Source of the DNA: Sipunculus nudus
Taxonomy: Eukaryota; Annelida; Sipuncula; Golfingiida; Sipunculidae
Assembly (NCBI GenBank): GCA_026874595.1
Contig: CM049322.1
Span: 27,505,840 to 27,569,839, forward strand
DNA: 64,000 nucleotides
Direction of reading: 5' to 3'
Positions 9,135 to 21,631 of this stretch are shown here, in pieces (positions within the stretch are counted from its first letter, which is position 1; every line of letters begins with the position of its first letter). The translations under genes were made by a program, and so were the position numbers. The notes below the pieces were generated by a model that searched no databases, was not told the origin of the DNA, and worked only from the letters and a program-made list of their open reading frames with translations.

Positions 9135-10974
9135 AACTCAGCTGACTATAAGTCATCTGAGCTATAGTCGTGGTCCTTTGTCCGTCGTCCGTCCGCCCTT
9201 CCGGCCGTCAACAGGGCACGTTTTAATACCGTTGGACCTACGAATCCAAAATTCTGCATACAATTAGATGTCCCCAAAATCTCCTACCATACCGAAAATT
9301 GGGTCATTAGGACTTCGTTCCTTCGAAAAAAAAAAACCATTGTTACACTTCAAGGCTGCCTAATATCAAAACCACTTATCCGGTTTTGATCATATTTAGT
9401 ATTCATATTTTTCCATACATTTTCTGTGCACATAAAAATTAGGTAAGTATTGGGTATTATTTTGAAATTATGGGCCCAAATATAATGCATTTTTTTTTTA
9501 AATCAGGAAATATATTTGCTCACTTAACATAAGAATTACTGAAGCGGGAGACTTTTTTTCAGGAATATAACTTTATTTAATCAAGATTCAATGGTTTACC
9601 CAAAATTAGATCTGAATTTTGCAAATTTTTCAAGTTATTAGCATAAATAAAAAATCAATACCTTAAATTTTGCCCAACTTTGGCAATGGCACGTTTTTTT
9701 CCTGTAAGCACTTGTTGATTTAATTTTCACAGCATATATATACAAGGATTTAATCTTTTAAAATCTGGAATTTCAAAGGAATTGTTTGAAAAGAGTAGCT
9801 TTTATTCAAGTTTTCATACACCATTTCAAGTGTTGTTTACATCCAGCCCACATAGTAGTACAGCCTTCACTTGCATTATGTAACCCACCCCAGGCAACTT
9901 GCCTTGGCTCAGCTTGGCCACTAATAGCAGGCTTCCCCTCTGGCCTGCACCCCCCCCCCCCCCCAGCTGGTGCATAAACTAGATGAATGTTATAACTTTC
10001 TGTATTTTATTTTTTTCTTGGCTATGCTACATTTTAGATTTTGTATTGTACCATCAGGGTTACAATGATTAAAGTGCACATTTAATTGTGTCCACAAAGT
10101 AATGTATTGCTATGAAAGTGTGGATGTTCATCAGATGAGTAATGCTTTACTTCAGAAGAGTAAAACTTCACCAGGTGTGAAATTGACTATTAATTCTAGT
10201 AATTAATTATTGCTGAGATTGTAATTAGCATAATGTTATTGTTTGTCCCTCATTCAACCAACAGTGTGTATACTTTATTTGAACAGATGTTTTTATCTTA
10301 TCAAATTTACTGAATCTTTTATTTAATTATGGTGAATAAAATTAAGCATGTACTGAAAACTTTTTAATAGTGATTCGAGGAATAATCTCGTAGATGCCAT
10401 GTTGTGGCATTATTTTCTTTTAAATTCAGTTTAAACATTTGATTTAAAAATAATAAAATATATGTGTATGCATACTATGACCCGATATGAGCTACAATCT
10501 GGATATATAATGATTGCAACTTATAATTCTAAAATTTTAACTTATATTTTCATTTTTTTTTATTACAAATTTATAACAATCGTAAATAAAAGAATGAATC
10601 GGATAAAAACTATTAATGGAAAAAGTGGATATGCTAAAAAATAGGCTTATATATAAACTTAAATGCATTATTCCCTTGAAAGTGAAATAAAGGTATTAGT
10701 CCATTCTATCCACTTGCCTGTCCATCTGTAAATTTTTCATATGCATCACAGTATCTCGAAACTTTTACTGTTTTTTCTTCATGACAGTCTTGTCAGAGTA
10801 TTAGTTTGCAATAATATATTTAGAACTTTAATATAACCAAGTAGGAGGGCCCCTTTCCTCTTAGCTTCTCGTATGCTTATATAAATGAAAAACATTACAA
10901 TAGAATATTTTTCATATTTTGCATTTGCAAAAATTTCAAACTTAAGCTGGGCGCCGTGACCCATGGGTCCTTTG
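9135..10974 (+). mobile_element. Family A element A2
   Basis: The 5' end AACTCAGCTGACTATAAGTC, with its paired GTCATCTGAGCT, is followed by GTCCG repeats. The interior matches A1 ('caaaattctgcatacaatta', 'ggcacgtttttttcctgtaa') and includes a C run near 9950. The 3' end has AGCTGGGC, GACCCATGGGTC and CTTTG at 10970-10974. There is no coding potential. Confidence 0.7.
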
Positions 10975-11586
10975 TTTATATTCTGGATTCTCAACATCAT
11001 TGTTTGGCTAAAACTGAATAAATACCAGACATGGTGCGAATACTTTGCGAATGTATTTGAATACAAATATGATTATGTACTCCATTATAAAAAAAATTTT
11101 GTGCATAAGAATGGGAATTCAGGTAAACATGAAAGTATTTGAATACCAGTGCAAATACTTTCAAAATGTATTCATGAATGTATTCATGAATATATTCTAT
11201 AATATTATTTTAATAATCATTTCAGTTATATTTTATTTTTAAAAAATCACGATTCTCTTATCATTTTTTATAAAAATTATATTTGGCACCATATTTGTTA
11301 TTAAATTTTAATAAATAGTTAAACTCTTATCTTATATGTGCTGCTTATCAGTTATATGGCCAAGTCAAAATCTGTATGACAGTGGCACTCCATTTGTTAA
11401 TAAAATAAATGAAATCAATCTCTTCCCCCTCTCCAAAGAAACTATCAAAATCATACATAAGCTAAACAACAACAACTCATAATACAACATATTTATTTCC
11501 ACACAAAACCAGCATGTGCCTCATTTCAAAATCATATTTTTTTTATCATATATAACAGCTGAGCGCCGTGACCCATGGGTCCCTTG
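10975..11586 (+). mobile_element. Family A tail (same as the A1 tail)
   Basis: Starts with 'attctggattctcaacatca' and runs parallel to 2095-2700, ending CAGCTGAGC, GACCCATGGGTC and CTTG (11583-11586). A2 appears to lie inside this element. Confidence 0.7.
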
Positions 11587-11995
11587 TTCTCTTTTCTACT
11601 TCCTGTTATACTCCTCCTCACTCTCCTTGCCATTCTTCTTATTTTTCGTCTTATTACCTTCCTGTCCTCTGTACTGTTACCCTCATTCTTTTTATATATC
11701 TTAATATTTTTTCTTCACTTTTATTTTAATTATCTTTTAATTTTTAGTTCTGTTACACTTATTTTTTATCTTGCTTTTTCCGCATGCTTCTACTTCTTAC
11801 ATTTAGTCTCTTTCTCACTCTGCTTTATCATCATCTTTTTATCATTTTATTCCTAAAATCTTCTTCCCCCTCTTCTTCCTCTTTTATCTTGTTCTACCTC
11901 GCTCTTCTTGTCAGTCTTCTTTCTTTCTTCTTTTTCGTTTTCTCTTCTTCTCCTTTCTTTTCCTTGCCCTTTTTTATTAGTTTTTTAACATATTA
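11587..11995 (+). repeat. Long degenerate polypyrimidine tract
   Basis: Roughly 400 bases of CTT/TCC-rich sequence beginning right at the CTTG end of the preceding A element. It is open in several frames only because of its composition. Confidence 0.85.
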
Positions 11996-11996
11996 A

Positions 11997-11998
<2 letters not shown>

Positions 11999-12041
<43 letters not shown>
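11999..12041. repeat. (TA)n microsatellite
   Basis: About 20 TA dinucleotides. From here to ~13164 I see only AT-rich non-coding sequence with short A runs. Confidence 0.95.
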
Positions 12042-13164
12042 CCTGTTTGGATAATAATAAAGAAAAATTAAAAAAAAAAAAAAAAAGTAAACCATACAAG
12101 GCAACTAATCACCTGGACCAATTTAGCACGACTGGACTCGAATTTCAGATTATAAAAGCACAACCCTGCTCACAGATATAATTCATATTAAATTATGTTT
12201 ATTCATACGTGTTCTTTTTTTACGGTGTATATATTCAGCAACAGTTATTTTTCTCAAACCACAATTAAAACTGAGATAAATCAACAAACTGACCAAGTCC
12301 AATCGAAATCTCAATGAAAAGCACTGACAGAATGCCAACAACCCATGAATTACATTGAACAATGGTAACATGATTTAATAGGGCACTGATTGGCCAGGTA
12401 GAGACAACTGGCCAAATGTCCATAATGGCTCCAGAACTTCCCAAATATCCATTTTTAGAGTTTTCTGAAAAACTGGTTCACCCAATATAGTTTATATTTT
12501 GCACAATGACAGTAGTTAATGAGAAGATTATGCACATACCTTTTCAATGAATTAATAATTAATGCCAGTGAAACGGACCTGGATACATTTTCATTACTGT
12601 TACTTTCAAGGGGCTGAAAAAAACTGACCAAATTGTCAGAAAAAAATACAGCAGTATTTACCAAGGTACTTGCTTTCACCAAGATTATCGTATGTGCAAA
12701 ATATAGTGCAAATCAGTAAAGCCTTTGCTGAGAAAAGCCTTGAGTAGGGCCTCAGTTTAATAAAAAAAAAGAAAAACCAAGGGACCAACGTGTCTAGAAT
12801 GGTTCTTAAAAATTGTCGTGCCAATTTTCCTAAAAAATGTGCGCGATGACTGTGATGCATTAGGACGATGCACTTCCTTTCATTTTTGGGGGTTTTAACA
12901 CTATGACAGCATACATGTAATAGACCATAAAGTTAAAAAATACAAATAAAACACAAAAAAAAAAACGCTCATAAAATGATCCAAAAAGAAAGGTGGTACC
13001 ACCAAATGAGATTTATGGTGTACTTGGACCAACATACAAATGTATGCACAAATCTGTAATGATCCCTCTGGCCAGTGCTGAGAAAAGCTGTTAACAGACT
13101 GACGACGAACGACGATGAACGACGGAATAACGATGCGCCATGAATAAAGCTCACAAGTAATCTA

Positions 13165-13250
13165 AAAAAGAAAGAGTGTAGGAAGAAGAAGAGTCGAAAT
13201 TAGAAGAAAAGTTAATGAAAAAAGAAGGAGAACACGCAGGGACACAAGAA
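13165..13250 (+). repeat. Polypurine tract, segment 1
   Basis: A/G-rich ('aagaagaagagtcgaaatta', 'gaaaaaagaaggag'). It abuts the 3' end of A4 and probably formed one tract with 14394-14615 and 16931-17345. Confidence 0.7.
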
Positions 13251-14393
13251 CAAGTGATCTATTGGTAATGACGGTCAGCTGACTTGTTTCTGAGGGAGCT
13301 AAATGTTCACATAGGTGTTGGATTTGGGAATGGCTGTGCAGCAGGATATCAAGTACGATTTAGCTACTGGCCCAACTAAAATCTCAAAACATTTTTCATC
13401 AAATACAACATAAATTGCTTTATTATAATAGTTTCTGTGATTTTTTTTTATTAAACTTTGGATACTTACATAATTTACATAGCCCAAACGAGTTTTTTTT
13501 TTTTTTGCACATGAGAATACATGGATGTCTATCCTCCCAACTGCAGGGTGTAAATGTCTTCATTAGGTTACAAAGCGATTGTCAAAGATATGCTTATGAG
13601 AGCCGATTCCTGAGCTTACAACTTAATTTCTGGTTTAACCAGACAGACAGCTGTAAAGAGCCATCCCTGTATCTCAGATGTTGAAATTAGGCATTCTAGA
13701 AAATAATAACAAGAATAGGTACAGTATTCACAACCATTCTTTTTCAACTCATAAATATATCCATGATCAATAAGCATTCCTAGTATATGAAGCCGCGGCT
13801 GATAAGAACACACAACTGCTGTATAATGTCCGTCTAAAAAAATACATGAAGAATGCAAAAAAAAAAAAAAAAACGGGAATTTTACACGTTGCACCACCAT
13901 ATTTGATTAACTTAATAGGCCTAACCAAGATCAATAAGCAATGCGTTCCAGGAAAATATACGAACACACAGACAAGAAACGCTATTGTTGAAATTCGAAA
14001 TTGAAAGAACAATAGCAGTAGAAATATGTACAATTTGGAAAATGTATATGGTCTAACATGTCTTGTTCATTTGGTAGAACTTTCCTTGATCAATAAGCTT
14101 ACAAAGTTTTAGGAGAAAACATGGATCTGAGAAAGTTACACAATTGGTATAATTTTGCAATTTAACAAAAGGATAAAAAAGCCTATAAATATTAAGAAAA
14201 TAATGGTACCATCACGCTCCTTCAACTGATAGAACTATCCATGAGCAATAAGTGTGTCAAGTTTCAGGTGAACGGTTGGAAGTTCACGGGTGGAAGTGAC
14301 TAGTTCCACTCTATTAATGGTCGCGAAAACGGACGGAATGCGGACAAAGGCAGATCGCTGTAGTTAAAATAACTTTCTGTCAGCTTAGATTAT
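13251..14393 (-). mobile_element. Diverged family A element A4
   Basis: On the - strand the 3' end reads CAGCTGACCGTCATTACC, then ATCACTTG and TT, clearly related to the A 3' end (CAGCTGAGCGTCATGACC ... TCACTTG TT). Its 5' end, near 14390, reads AAGCTGACAG followed by GTCCG-rich sequence. The interior is diverged and non-coding. Both flanks are polypurine, with the pyrimidine strand in the element's sense orientation. Confidence 0.55.
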
Positions 14394-14615
14394 AAAAAGC
14401 AGAAGAAGCAGCAGAATACGAAAAAAAAGCAGAATGTGAAGGAGAGGGGATTAAGAAGGAGAAAAGTGAACAACAGAAGAGCAAAACGAAAAAGAAGCAA
14501 AGGGAGAATTGTAAAGAATAAGAATACGGACAAGAAGAAAGGCAAGCAAAGAACAAAAAGAAGAAAAAGGAGAAAAAGAGAAGAGAAAGAAGAGAAGAGG
14601 TAGAGGAGGAAGAAA
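14394..14615 (+). repeat. Polypurine tract, segment 2
   Basis: A/G-rich DNA between A4 and B1. Its last 29 bases (14587-14615) recur exactly at 16944-16972 beyond B1. Confidence 0.85.
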
Positions 14616-16930
14616 CTAGATGTGTCGGAACGACACGAATGCCCCCGCCTGGGGCAAATTAGAAACATTTGTTAAATTTTGAAAAAAATTTCGAGTTCAG
14701 GAGGTGTCATATGGTCAAAAGTAGGTCAATAAGGGCAAAATGCAAACTCGATCTGTTACGGGTCATTATTAAGCAACACACCAAAAATCAGGCCAGTATC
14801 TGCAGGCACTGTGAAAAAAAAAAAAGCCCATACATGTGCATTTTCCATAAAAATTTCTGTCTTTCATGAAATTTTGTATGTTTAGGAGCCGTAAGACAAT
14901 GAAAAGTAGGTCAACTCGATCTGCAACTGTCATTATCTGCTCACACATAAAAAATCAGGGTGTTATCTGCAGGCATTGAGGAAAAAAGTTGGTACATATG
15001 CATTTGTTATGAAAATTTAAATTTTTCATAAAACTTTCTATGTTCAGGAGCAGTCAAATGGTCAAATGAGACAAAACAAGAACTTGATCTGTAACTGGTC
15101 ATTATCTGCCTACACACCAAAAATCAAGCCCGTATCCGCAGGCATTGCGAAAAAAAGTCCGTACATGTGCACTTTTTTATGAAATTTTCTATGTTAGACC
15201 ACCGTGAAACGGTCAAAAGTAGGTCAACTGGGACAAAACATAAACTCAATCTGTAACTGGTGATTATCCGCCCACACACCAAAAATGAGGCCAATATCTG
15301 CAGGTATTGCAAAAAAAGGTCAGTACATGTGTATTTGTCATGAAAATTTCTATTTTTCATGAAATTTTCCAAGTTAAGGAGCCGTAAAATGTTCAAAAGT
15401 AGGTCAAACGTGACAAAACGCGAACTCGACCTGTAAGTGGTCATTATCTGCCCAGACAAAAAAAAATCAGGCCAATATCTGCAGGCACTGCGAAAAAAGT
15501 CCGTACATGTGCACTTTTTTATGAAATTTTCTATGTTAGACCACCGTGAAACGGTCAAAAGTAGGTCAACTGGGACAAAACATAAACTCAATCTGTAACT
15601 GGTGATTATCCGCCCCCACACCAAAAATCAGGCCAATATCTGCAGGAACTGCGAAAAAAAGTCCGTACATGTGTATTTGTCATGAAAATTTATATTTTTC
15701 ATTAATTTTTCTAAGTTAAGGCGCCGTAAAATGGTCAAAAGTAGGTCAACTGGGACGAAACGCGAACTCGATCTGTAACTGGTCATTATCTGCCTAGATA
15801 CCAAAAATCAGGCCAATATCTGCAGGCACTGCGAAAAAAAGTCCGTACATGTGTATTTGTCATGAAAATTTATATTTTTCATGAATTTTTCTAAGTTAAG
15901 GCGCCGTAAAATGGTCAAAAGTAGGTCAACTGGGACGAAACGCGAACTCGATCTGTAACTGGTCATTATCTGCCTAGATACCAAAAATCAGGCCAAAATC
16001 TGCAGGCATTGCAAAAAAAAAAGTCCGTACATGTGTATTAGTCATGAAAATTTATATTTTTCATGAAATTTTCCAAGTTAAGGAGCCGTAAAACGGTCAA
16101 AAGTAGGTCAACTGGGACGAAACGCGAACTCGATCTGTAACTGGTCATTATCTGCCCACACACCAAAAATTAGGCCAATATCTGCAGGCATTGCGAAAAA
16201 AAGTCCGTACATGTGTATTAGTCATGAAAATTTATATTTTTCATGAAATTTTCTAAGTTAAGGAGCCGTAAAACGGTCAAAAGTAGGTCAACTGGGACGA
16301 AACGCGAACTCGATCTGTAACTGGTCATAATCTGCCCACACACCAAAAATCAGGCCAATATCTGCAGGCATTGTGAAAAAAGTCCGTACATGTGTATTTG
16401 TCATGAAAATTTCTATTTTTCATGAAATTTTCTAAGTTTAGGAGCCGTAAAACGGTCAAAAGTAGGTCAAACGGGACAAAACGCGAACTCGATCTGTAAC
16501 TGGTCATTATCTGCCGACACACCAAAAATCAGGCAAATATCTGCAGGCATTGCGAAAAAAAGTCCGTACATGTGTATTTGTCATGAAAATTTATATTTTT
16601 CATGAAATTTTCTAAGTTAAGGAGCCGTAAAACGGTCAAAAGTAGGTCAACTGGGACGAAACGCGAACTCGATCTATAACTGGTCATTATCTGCCCAAAT
16701 ACACCAAAAATCAGGCCAATATCTGCAGGCATTGCGAAAAAAAGTCCGTACATGTGTATTTGTCATGAAAATTTCTATTTTTCATGAAATTTTCTAAGGT
16801 TAGGAGCCGTAAAACGGTCAAAAGTAGGTCAACCGGGACGAAACGCGAACTCGATCTGTAACTGGTCATTATATGCCCACACATCAAAAATCAGGCTAAT
16901 ATCTGCAGGCATTGCGAAAAAAATGTCCGT
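14616..16930 (-). mobile_element. Family B element B1 with ~13-unit satellite array
   Basis: Read on the - strand, the 3' terminus is GGCGGGGGCAT (14639-14649), the perfect hairpin GTGTCG-TTC-CGACAC (14622-14636) and CTAG (14616-14619). Upstream are about 13 tandem units of ~180 bp (marker 'ccgtacatgtgtatttgtca' on the + strand). Units between ~15660 and 16900 are nearly identical. Those beside the 3' end (14770-15300) are diverged and shortened. The 5' terminus seen in B2 and B3 is missing: the array stops at ~16930 in polypurine DNA. The open frames in it are repeat-encoded, not genes. Confidence 0.75.
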
Positions 16931-17345
16931 AAAAGAGAAGAAAAAGAAGAGAAGAGGTAGAGGAGGAAGAAAAAAGTGACAAGAATAGTAGGTACAATAA
17001 GAAGGGGAAGAAGAAGGATAAGGATAAGAAAAATAGGAAGGAATTGAAAAAGAGTCATACAAAAATAAAGAAGATACACTAGAAGAAAAGGGTGAGAAAG
17101 TACGTTATAAGATAAGATGGGCAAGATGAAGTAAAAGAAGAATTAATGGAAGAGCAAGATGAAAGACAGAAGTATGGGAAGAAGATTTAGAACAAAAGCA
17201 AAACAAAAAAAAGTGAATACATTGAGAAGAAATTAAAAAGAAGTTAAGGAAGTAGAGCAAGAAGGAGAGCGAATTGAAGAAGATAAAAAAATGGAGAAAA
17301 GAGCAAGACGAAGATGAGCAAGACAAAAGGAAAAAGAATGAGAAT
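16931..17345 (+). repeat. Polypurine tract, segment 3
   Basis: About 400 bases of GAA/AAG-rich sequence. It starts with the same 29 bases that precede B1. Confidence 0.85.
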
Positions 17346-18345
17346 AGTGCCGATCATATGGTGTTTTATGTGTACTCATACCAGTGAAGATCATAACGTG
17401 CATAATGTAAACTCATACCAGTGTTGACCATATGGTGAATTTATTAACTCATACCAGTGCCAGTCATATGGTGTAAGCTGTATAATCATACCAGTGCCAA
17501 TCAAATGGTGTATTTTATAAACTCAAACCAGTGGCGATGTTATGGTGCATTTTGTACACTCATACGAGGGCCAGTCATATGGTTCATTTTGTATACCTTT
17601 ACCAGTGCCGATCAAATAGTTTATTGTGTAGGCCTATACTCATACCAATGCCGATCATATTGTGTATGTTGTATACTAATACCAATGTCGATCATATGGT
17701 GTATTGTGTAGGCCTATACTCATACCAGTGCCAATCATATGCTGTAATTCGTTTACACATACCAGTGCCAATCATATGGTGTATTTTGTAAAATCATACC
17801 AGTGTCGATCATATAGTGTATTTTGTATACTTATACCAGTGCCGATCATATGGTGTATTATATATACTCATACCATTGCCGATCAGGTGGTGTATTTTGT
17901 ATACTCATACCAGTGCCGATCATGTGGTGTATTTTGTATACTCATACCAGTTTCGATCATGTGGTGTATTTTGTATACTCATACCAGCGTCGATCATGTG
18001 GTGTATTTTGTATAATCATACCAGTTCCGATCATGTGGTGTATTTTGTATAATCATACCAGTTCCGGTCATGTGGTGTATTTTGTATAATCATACCAGTG
18101 CCGGTCATGTGGTGTATTTTGTATACTCATACCAGCGCCGGTCGTGTGGTGTATTTTGTATAATCATACCAGCGCCGATCGTGTGGTGTATTTTGTATAC
18201 TCATACCAGTGTCGATCGTGTGGTGTATTTTGTATACTCATTCCAGTGTCGCTCATGTGGTGTATTTTGTATACTCATTCCACTGTCGATCATGTGGTGT
18301 ATTTTGTATACTCATACCAGGGTCATCATATGGTATATTTTGTAT
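17346..18345. repeat. 37-bp minisatellite, ~27 units
   Basis: The unit is close to TGTATTTTGTATACTCATAC + CAGTGCCGATCATGTGG, period 37 (17891 to 17928, for example). Early units are more variable (CATATG in place of CATGTG). Later ones, after ~17900, are nearly uniform. Since 37 is not a multiple of 3, each strand-wise frame cycles through the same peptide pattern, which explains the overlapping open frames. Confidence 0.95.
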
Positions 18346-19520
18346 AGCCTCGATATGAGTGGTGGATAACATTCATCTGCTTTTGGAGTGGGCTTCCTGT
18401 CTGAAAATATAATACAAGTTTTGAAACGCAATATAGGTCAAAATACTTAAATATTCATTTGTGTTTTAATTTGAATGATGCATTTTGTAAAATTTAATCA
18501 TTTGATGCAACTAATGCAATAAACACCTAAAGGTTTGTTAAGGTTCAATTTACGGAATCAGGCGCCCAGTAATTGTGTTTATTTTTTGGTGTAGGCTTGA
18601 CCGACTCATCATTATTAATCACTGTTTTACTCATAATTCATGACATAAATTGATATTAAATTATAGAATTAAAATTTGTGATAAAAAAAACTCGACATTG
18701 TGGGCTTACGTGAACAGGCCCGGAAACGGTCTCTTTCATTACCATCCTTTCTACCTTGGACGTTTATTAACTTTCCCTCGGCTGTTTCCTCTTCCAATAC
18801 CCGAGACAATAATTTGTATTTTTTTGTATAATTGACACGAGGCCCATGCAATGGAGATGGGCTTTGGGTTACTCTAGCCGTGACAATAAGACTCAATAAA
18901 CACTTATTTGGGCTGGTAATTAAGTCAGTACGCTGGTCGTAGACTCTCTAATGTCAGAGGGATGAAATGGCGCTAGGAGCAAACAATTATCCTATACCGC
19001 TGGTAGATATATGCCTTAAATTTATGCCTTAAAATGTTTTCCGCTTGCTCTGGTCTCTCACTGCTCTCGACTAGGGATCACGCTTTTTTAAACACTAGAC
19101 CCATAAAATCACCGTATAGCTTGCAGGCCTAACGCCAGGGGTCAGCACCAGACGGAGACGATACAAGTACATAATCATTTGGTTATATCGACACCATTAA
19201 CACAAATTCTTACCATTATTGATGAATAGACTCATCTGCCACAGCAAACGTGTTCAGCATCATCACCCTTAGAAAATAAGTACATGGTCAAAAATGCTGT
19301 ACATCGTCGGAAGGGAAGGCTATTCGAAAGCACACATTACTAAATCAGGCCTAAATGTGGGATGCGAACTGGTGGCAAAAATCTAGAAAATTAAGGATCA
19401 ACAATTAAGTCAATAATAATTACTTGCACAGGACGGTTTTGGAGAACAATACCTGGCAGAATTTCTTTAAAATAATCCCCGTAATGGAGCATTGTTTGCC
19501 AGCTTGTGACAAAAGGGCTC
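18346..19520. other. No recognised feature
   Basis: Mixed-composition DNA without tandem structure, recognised repeats or plausible coding frames. It includes a short T/A-rich part around 18420-18680. Confidence 0.5.
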
Positions 19521-19990
19521 TTATTCTTTGGTCCACCCTGTAAATGCGTCAATATCGGACTGTTCGCTGAAGCTAGAGCTCTCGAAATATCTCAAGACGG
19601 TCTTCATGGCCTGGCGGACTTCGTCGGATGTGGGCGGAGGTTGGGGAACTTTTTCTTTAGGTTCACAGGTCGAACTGGCTGTATCATCGCTGCCTGTCAC
19701 TGTTTCCACGACATCCTGATCGCTCAAAGTCTGTGTAGTTCCGGTGTTCTGATCGGCATTGGAATCTGTTTGCTTCTGTACCGCCTGCTGATCTGTTTCA
19801 TTTGGCTGGTCCCCCCTGGATATAAAACCTGTGTGTTTCCAACAATTGCCGGTCGTGGCGCTGCGGATGGAATCCCAGGCACCCTTCGTCTCACACTCTA
19901 CAATCGACCTTTGACCTTACGGTAAAGACTGCTATTCCCTGCCCTGGAATAGCCGTAACGTCACGTGAATGCCTTCGTCTAGCGAACTAA
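19521..19990 (-). pseudogene. pogo/Tigger (CENP-B-like) DDE transposase relic
   Basis: The - strand reads a C-terminal transposase segment. The peptide GAWDSIRSATTGNCWKHTGF near 19880-19820 fits the conserved pattern W..I...T..NCW..AGF of Tigger/Jerky-type DDE_1 enzymes. It is followed by a low-complexity acidic/Gln-rich tail and ends SDEVRQAMKTVLRYFES... with a stop at 19521. Just upstream DVTAIPG matches the VIPGG..S.LQPLD region, but the DDE core between the two has been deleted and a stop occurs at about 19922. No TIRs were located. The relic is inactive; superfamily Tc1/mariner is likely. Confidence 0.65.
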
Positions 19991-20258
19991 GTCATTTGGG
20001 ACAATTAAGTCTTTGAACCCCCGTTTTACCGTAGATTGCTCCAAACTACTAATGTGGTTTACCTTATTTAAAGACACTCTAGGTGTGAAATCAACACCGG
20101 TCACTCGGCTGATGACAGCTGTCCCCAAACAAATGAAGGATGTTAAGTCATTTATTAATTAGTGGCACTGGGTACTTGATCCATAAGCAGCGAGGCGTGG
20201 CAGGTCAGCTTACCCCGAGCGATAACACACCGGCTTGAGAAAAATTCCCGACTTGTCT

Positions 20259-20263
20259 TATAT

Positions 20264-20316
<53 letters not shown>

Positions 20317-20341
20317 CCTATATATATATATATATATATAT
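20259..20341. repeat. (TA)n microsatellite with internal GGCC interruption
   Basis: Runs of TA broken by AAA and 'aggcc'. The surrounding 19991-21631 DNA has no other feature I can support. Confidence 0.95.
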
Positions 20342-21631
20342 ACACGTGCATGATATAGGTAATTACGTGTCCCCACACCCCCTCTCATACTAGTAAAATT
20401 TGTAGATATACAATGTAAAGAGGACATTTTTAGGCACCTTTCACAAAAATTATGAGGATTTTCTGGCCATTTTTTTAGAAATCAGGAGATTTTTAACCCT
20501 TTGATTTTATATTTTTGAATGATAAAAAAATTATATGATCGGGCGACAACATGATAACAAATGAATATGTTTGCTTTATAAAGTTATGAACAAATCATAC
20601 AAAAACGAAATTTTATCGAAAATTTAATGTTTCATTTTCTTGAAAGAAATTTTCTGTCGGCTTTAGCAGAAAATCGAAATGTTTTTTTATGAGGGCGCGG
20701 ACTCAAAAATGACGCCCGTGGTGCCTGAAAACCCCACCTAATGCCCCTGTGGACATGATTTCACGGTATATTCATATCTGGGGAAATTCTTATTTGAATT
20801 GGAATAAAAGGGGGAATTAGAATGGATTTGAATTGAATTGATATAAGTAAAAAATTAATATATTGAACTTGAACAGGAATAAGCCCACTAACAGATTAAT
20901 CAGGCTGATCTGATAAATGAATGTTTCAGCTCTGACATTTTTCTGAGTATTGTTCATTTTAATTTGTTCCTGTTTTGAAGCTATATACTGCATGTATATT
21001 TTATCTATTTCAGTGGAATGTAGATGCCACTTACATAAATCGTTGCTGCAGCGATGAAGCGGGAACGTAGAGGAAGCGAAAGTCGGTATATCATCGTATA
21101 TTATAGATTGATAGGCTCTGAATACATATATCTAAAAACGTGACTAAACTGAGTCGATCTGGTACATACCATCTTCATATACCAAATATATGTGACACTA
21201 GCTGATAAACCTGGTATACCGGGCCTATACTACATGGAGTTGGAGAGAGATATTAACTGAGATGTGGAATGTTGGCTCATTTTTTATTCTAAAAGTTAAC
21301 AAAAATATAGGTTTTTATATAGGTCTCAATAAGATATGTATAAATAATTTTACATTTATTTTGTTGCGCTGTACTCGGGGCAAGAATTTCAAATCCCGGT
21401 ATGTTTACCTTGAAGACCTGGTCAGTGATGATGTTTACATTTCGAAACGGAATGAGACGCGAGGGCATTCCGGTTTTCGATGATATCTTACTGGATTCTA
21501 TCGTTGGACTTATAAAGATTAGGTTGATGTGAGGAACAAATGAAAAATTTATTAAATGTACGTTGCAAGGAAACTGTTCCTGAAGAAAGAAACAGAAATA
21601 TACATACATCGTAAGTATAGCAGAAGCGGAC

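Noticed and set aside
15124-16753. Repeated frames with 'LLTVLRLLNLENFMKN' in B1, also in B2 and B3
   Set aside because: They follow the ~180-bp unit (60 codons) and carry stops in most units. Satellite composition explains them.
17346-18345. Possible CRISPR array
   Set aside because: Repeats are contiguous 37-mers without unique spacers, in an animal genome with introns. It is a minisatellite.
17457-18369. Several overlapping Cys/Tyr-rich open frames
   Set aside because: They are the 37-bp minisatellite read in its three frames, with the peptide repeating every 37 residues. No start context or domain.
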